Origin: Ehretia macrophylla
Lineage: Eukaryota; Streptophyta; Magnoliopsida; Boraginales; Ehretiaceae
Length of the DNA: 64,000 nt
Direction of reading: 5' to 3'
Assembly (NCBI GenBank): GCA_037974665.1
Contig: CM075764.1
Location: forward strand, 120,032,325-120,096,324
In this document: positions 63,802-64,000 of the stretch, one piece after another
Layout of the letters: each line of letters opens with the position of its first letter
How positions within the stretch are numbered: position 1 is the first letter of the stretch
Notes under the pieces: model-generated
Databases searched by the model: none
Told to the model about the DNA's origin: nothing
The model's input: the letters and a program-made list of their open reading frames with translations, nothing else
Program-made: the position numbers and the translations under genes

Positions 63802-64000
63802 CTATTTTTGCGCAGCGGCGGAGGTGGTGGCCTCAGCTTCATCCCCAACCTGGTCTAGGCCCTTCTGGACAAACTCAGTAACCTCCTTGGCCTGGGATAT
63901 CAGGTCGGACGGAAGCTCGGGGATCTCCCAGAATTCTGGCGGCGGAACCTCCAGGATCTCGATGTAGTCGTTCTTGGAGGCTGGGAAGAAAGTCTTCGCC
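63802..64000 (-). CDS. Antisense open frame of the TAT-type Gypsy element (partial)
   Basis: A minus-strand frame is open from the window edge to a stop at 63802-63804, giving 65 residues of the C-terminal part. It includes YIEILEVPPPEFWEIPELPS and ends with the acidic/Ala-rich GDEAEATTSAAAQK. It stands downstream of integrase and runs opposite to pol. That is the position of the antisense ORF described for Retand/Grande-type TAT elements. Codon use is GC-rich like the rest of the element. Function of these antisense frames is not established. Confidence 0.65.
   Translation of the reverse strand, partial: AKTFFPASKNDYIEILEVPPPEFWEIPELPSDLISQAKEVTEFVQKGLDQVGDEAEATTSAAAQK

Larger units (their letters stand above)
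57296..64000 (+). mobile_element. Ty3/Gypsy retrotransposon, TAT type (3' part outside window)
   Basis: Parts in order: 5' LTR 57296-57766, primer site from 57770 (TGGCGCCGTCTGTGGGAA), and gag from 57837 (MVQTRSHN). A CX2HX4HX4C knuckle lies near 59085 and an aspartic protease (VDTGSS) near 59495. Reverse transcriptase spans about 60150-60750 (YVDDMLVKS), the first RNase H about 60950-61370, and a second archaeal-type RNase H about 61410-61800 (VHVDGASGKSGNGAG). Integrase zinc region and core lie at about 62090-62800, and an integrase C-terminal region ends near 63090. Two RNase H domains and an antisense frame downstream of integrase are known marks of the TAT lineage. The element is markedly GC-richer than its surroundings. 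It is broken by only a few breaks (about four visible), so it looks fairly young; the 3' LTR is not in the window. Confidence 0.93.

Noticed and set aside
1-64000. CRISPR arrays, bacterial operons or plasmid functions
   Set aside because: The sequence is clearly plant nuclear DNA with spliced genes. The short direct repeats seen are tandem, not spacer-separated arrays.

Overview
The window is nuclear DNA from a flowering plant, most likely a eudicot. It is AT-rich, intron-bearing and rich in LTR retrotransposons. It carries plant-specific families: a TPD1-type secreted peptide, a DUF247 protein, a pectin methylesterase inhibitor (PMEI) and a GRAS regulator. Nothing in the sequence fixes the species.

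Layout. (1) 1-15.0 kb is a nest of LTR retrotransposon fossils. An old minus-strand Copia element (A) was entered by a plus-strand Copia element (B, 5334-14341). A 2.3-kb solo LTR (family C) landed inside B at 8638-10963, and a second C LTR (1-1937) landed in A. (2) 15-18.5 kb is gene-poor. (3) 18.5-19.7 kb holds a minus-strand TPD1-like gene with three exons. (4) 20-23.7 kb is intergenic, with a foldback element and a tRNA-Pro-like relic. (5) 23.8-32.1 kb is a nine-exon FIP1-type polyadenylation factor gene. (6) 32521-37795 is a compact Copia element (D) with 211-bp LTRs and a perfect GTCTC target-site duplication. (7) 38.5-44.7 kb is a 13-exon gene for a multi-OB-fold, RPA1-like protein of 661 aa. 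A 64-bp unit repeated three times directly upstream carries an E2F-type TTTCCCGC site in each copy. (8) 47.5-54.5 kb has three intronless plus-strand genes: DUF247, PMEI and GRAS. (9) 55.8-57.3 kb is a second copy of the PMEI gene's 3' end and downstream flank. It contains a PMEI pseudogene and a Tourist-like MITE with a TTA duplication. (10) 57296-64000 is the 5' part of a GC-rich Ty3/Gypsy element of the TAT type, with two RNase H domains and the start of an antisense ORF, cut off by the window edge.

No operon-like organisation is expected or seen. FIP1 acts in mRNA 3'-end formation. The OB-fold protein probably acts on single-stranded DNA and, judging from its promoter, in S phase. TPD1-like, PMEI and DUF247 proteins act outside or at the edge of the cell or in unknown roles, and GRAS is a nuclear regulator. 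Exon models were built by hand from splice sites and reading-frame phase. All joins are phase-consistent, but no transcript data were available. Percent identities are by-eye estimates.
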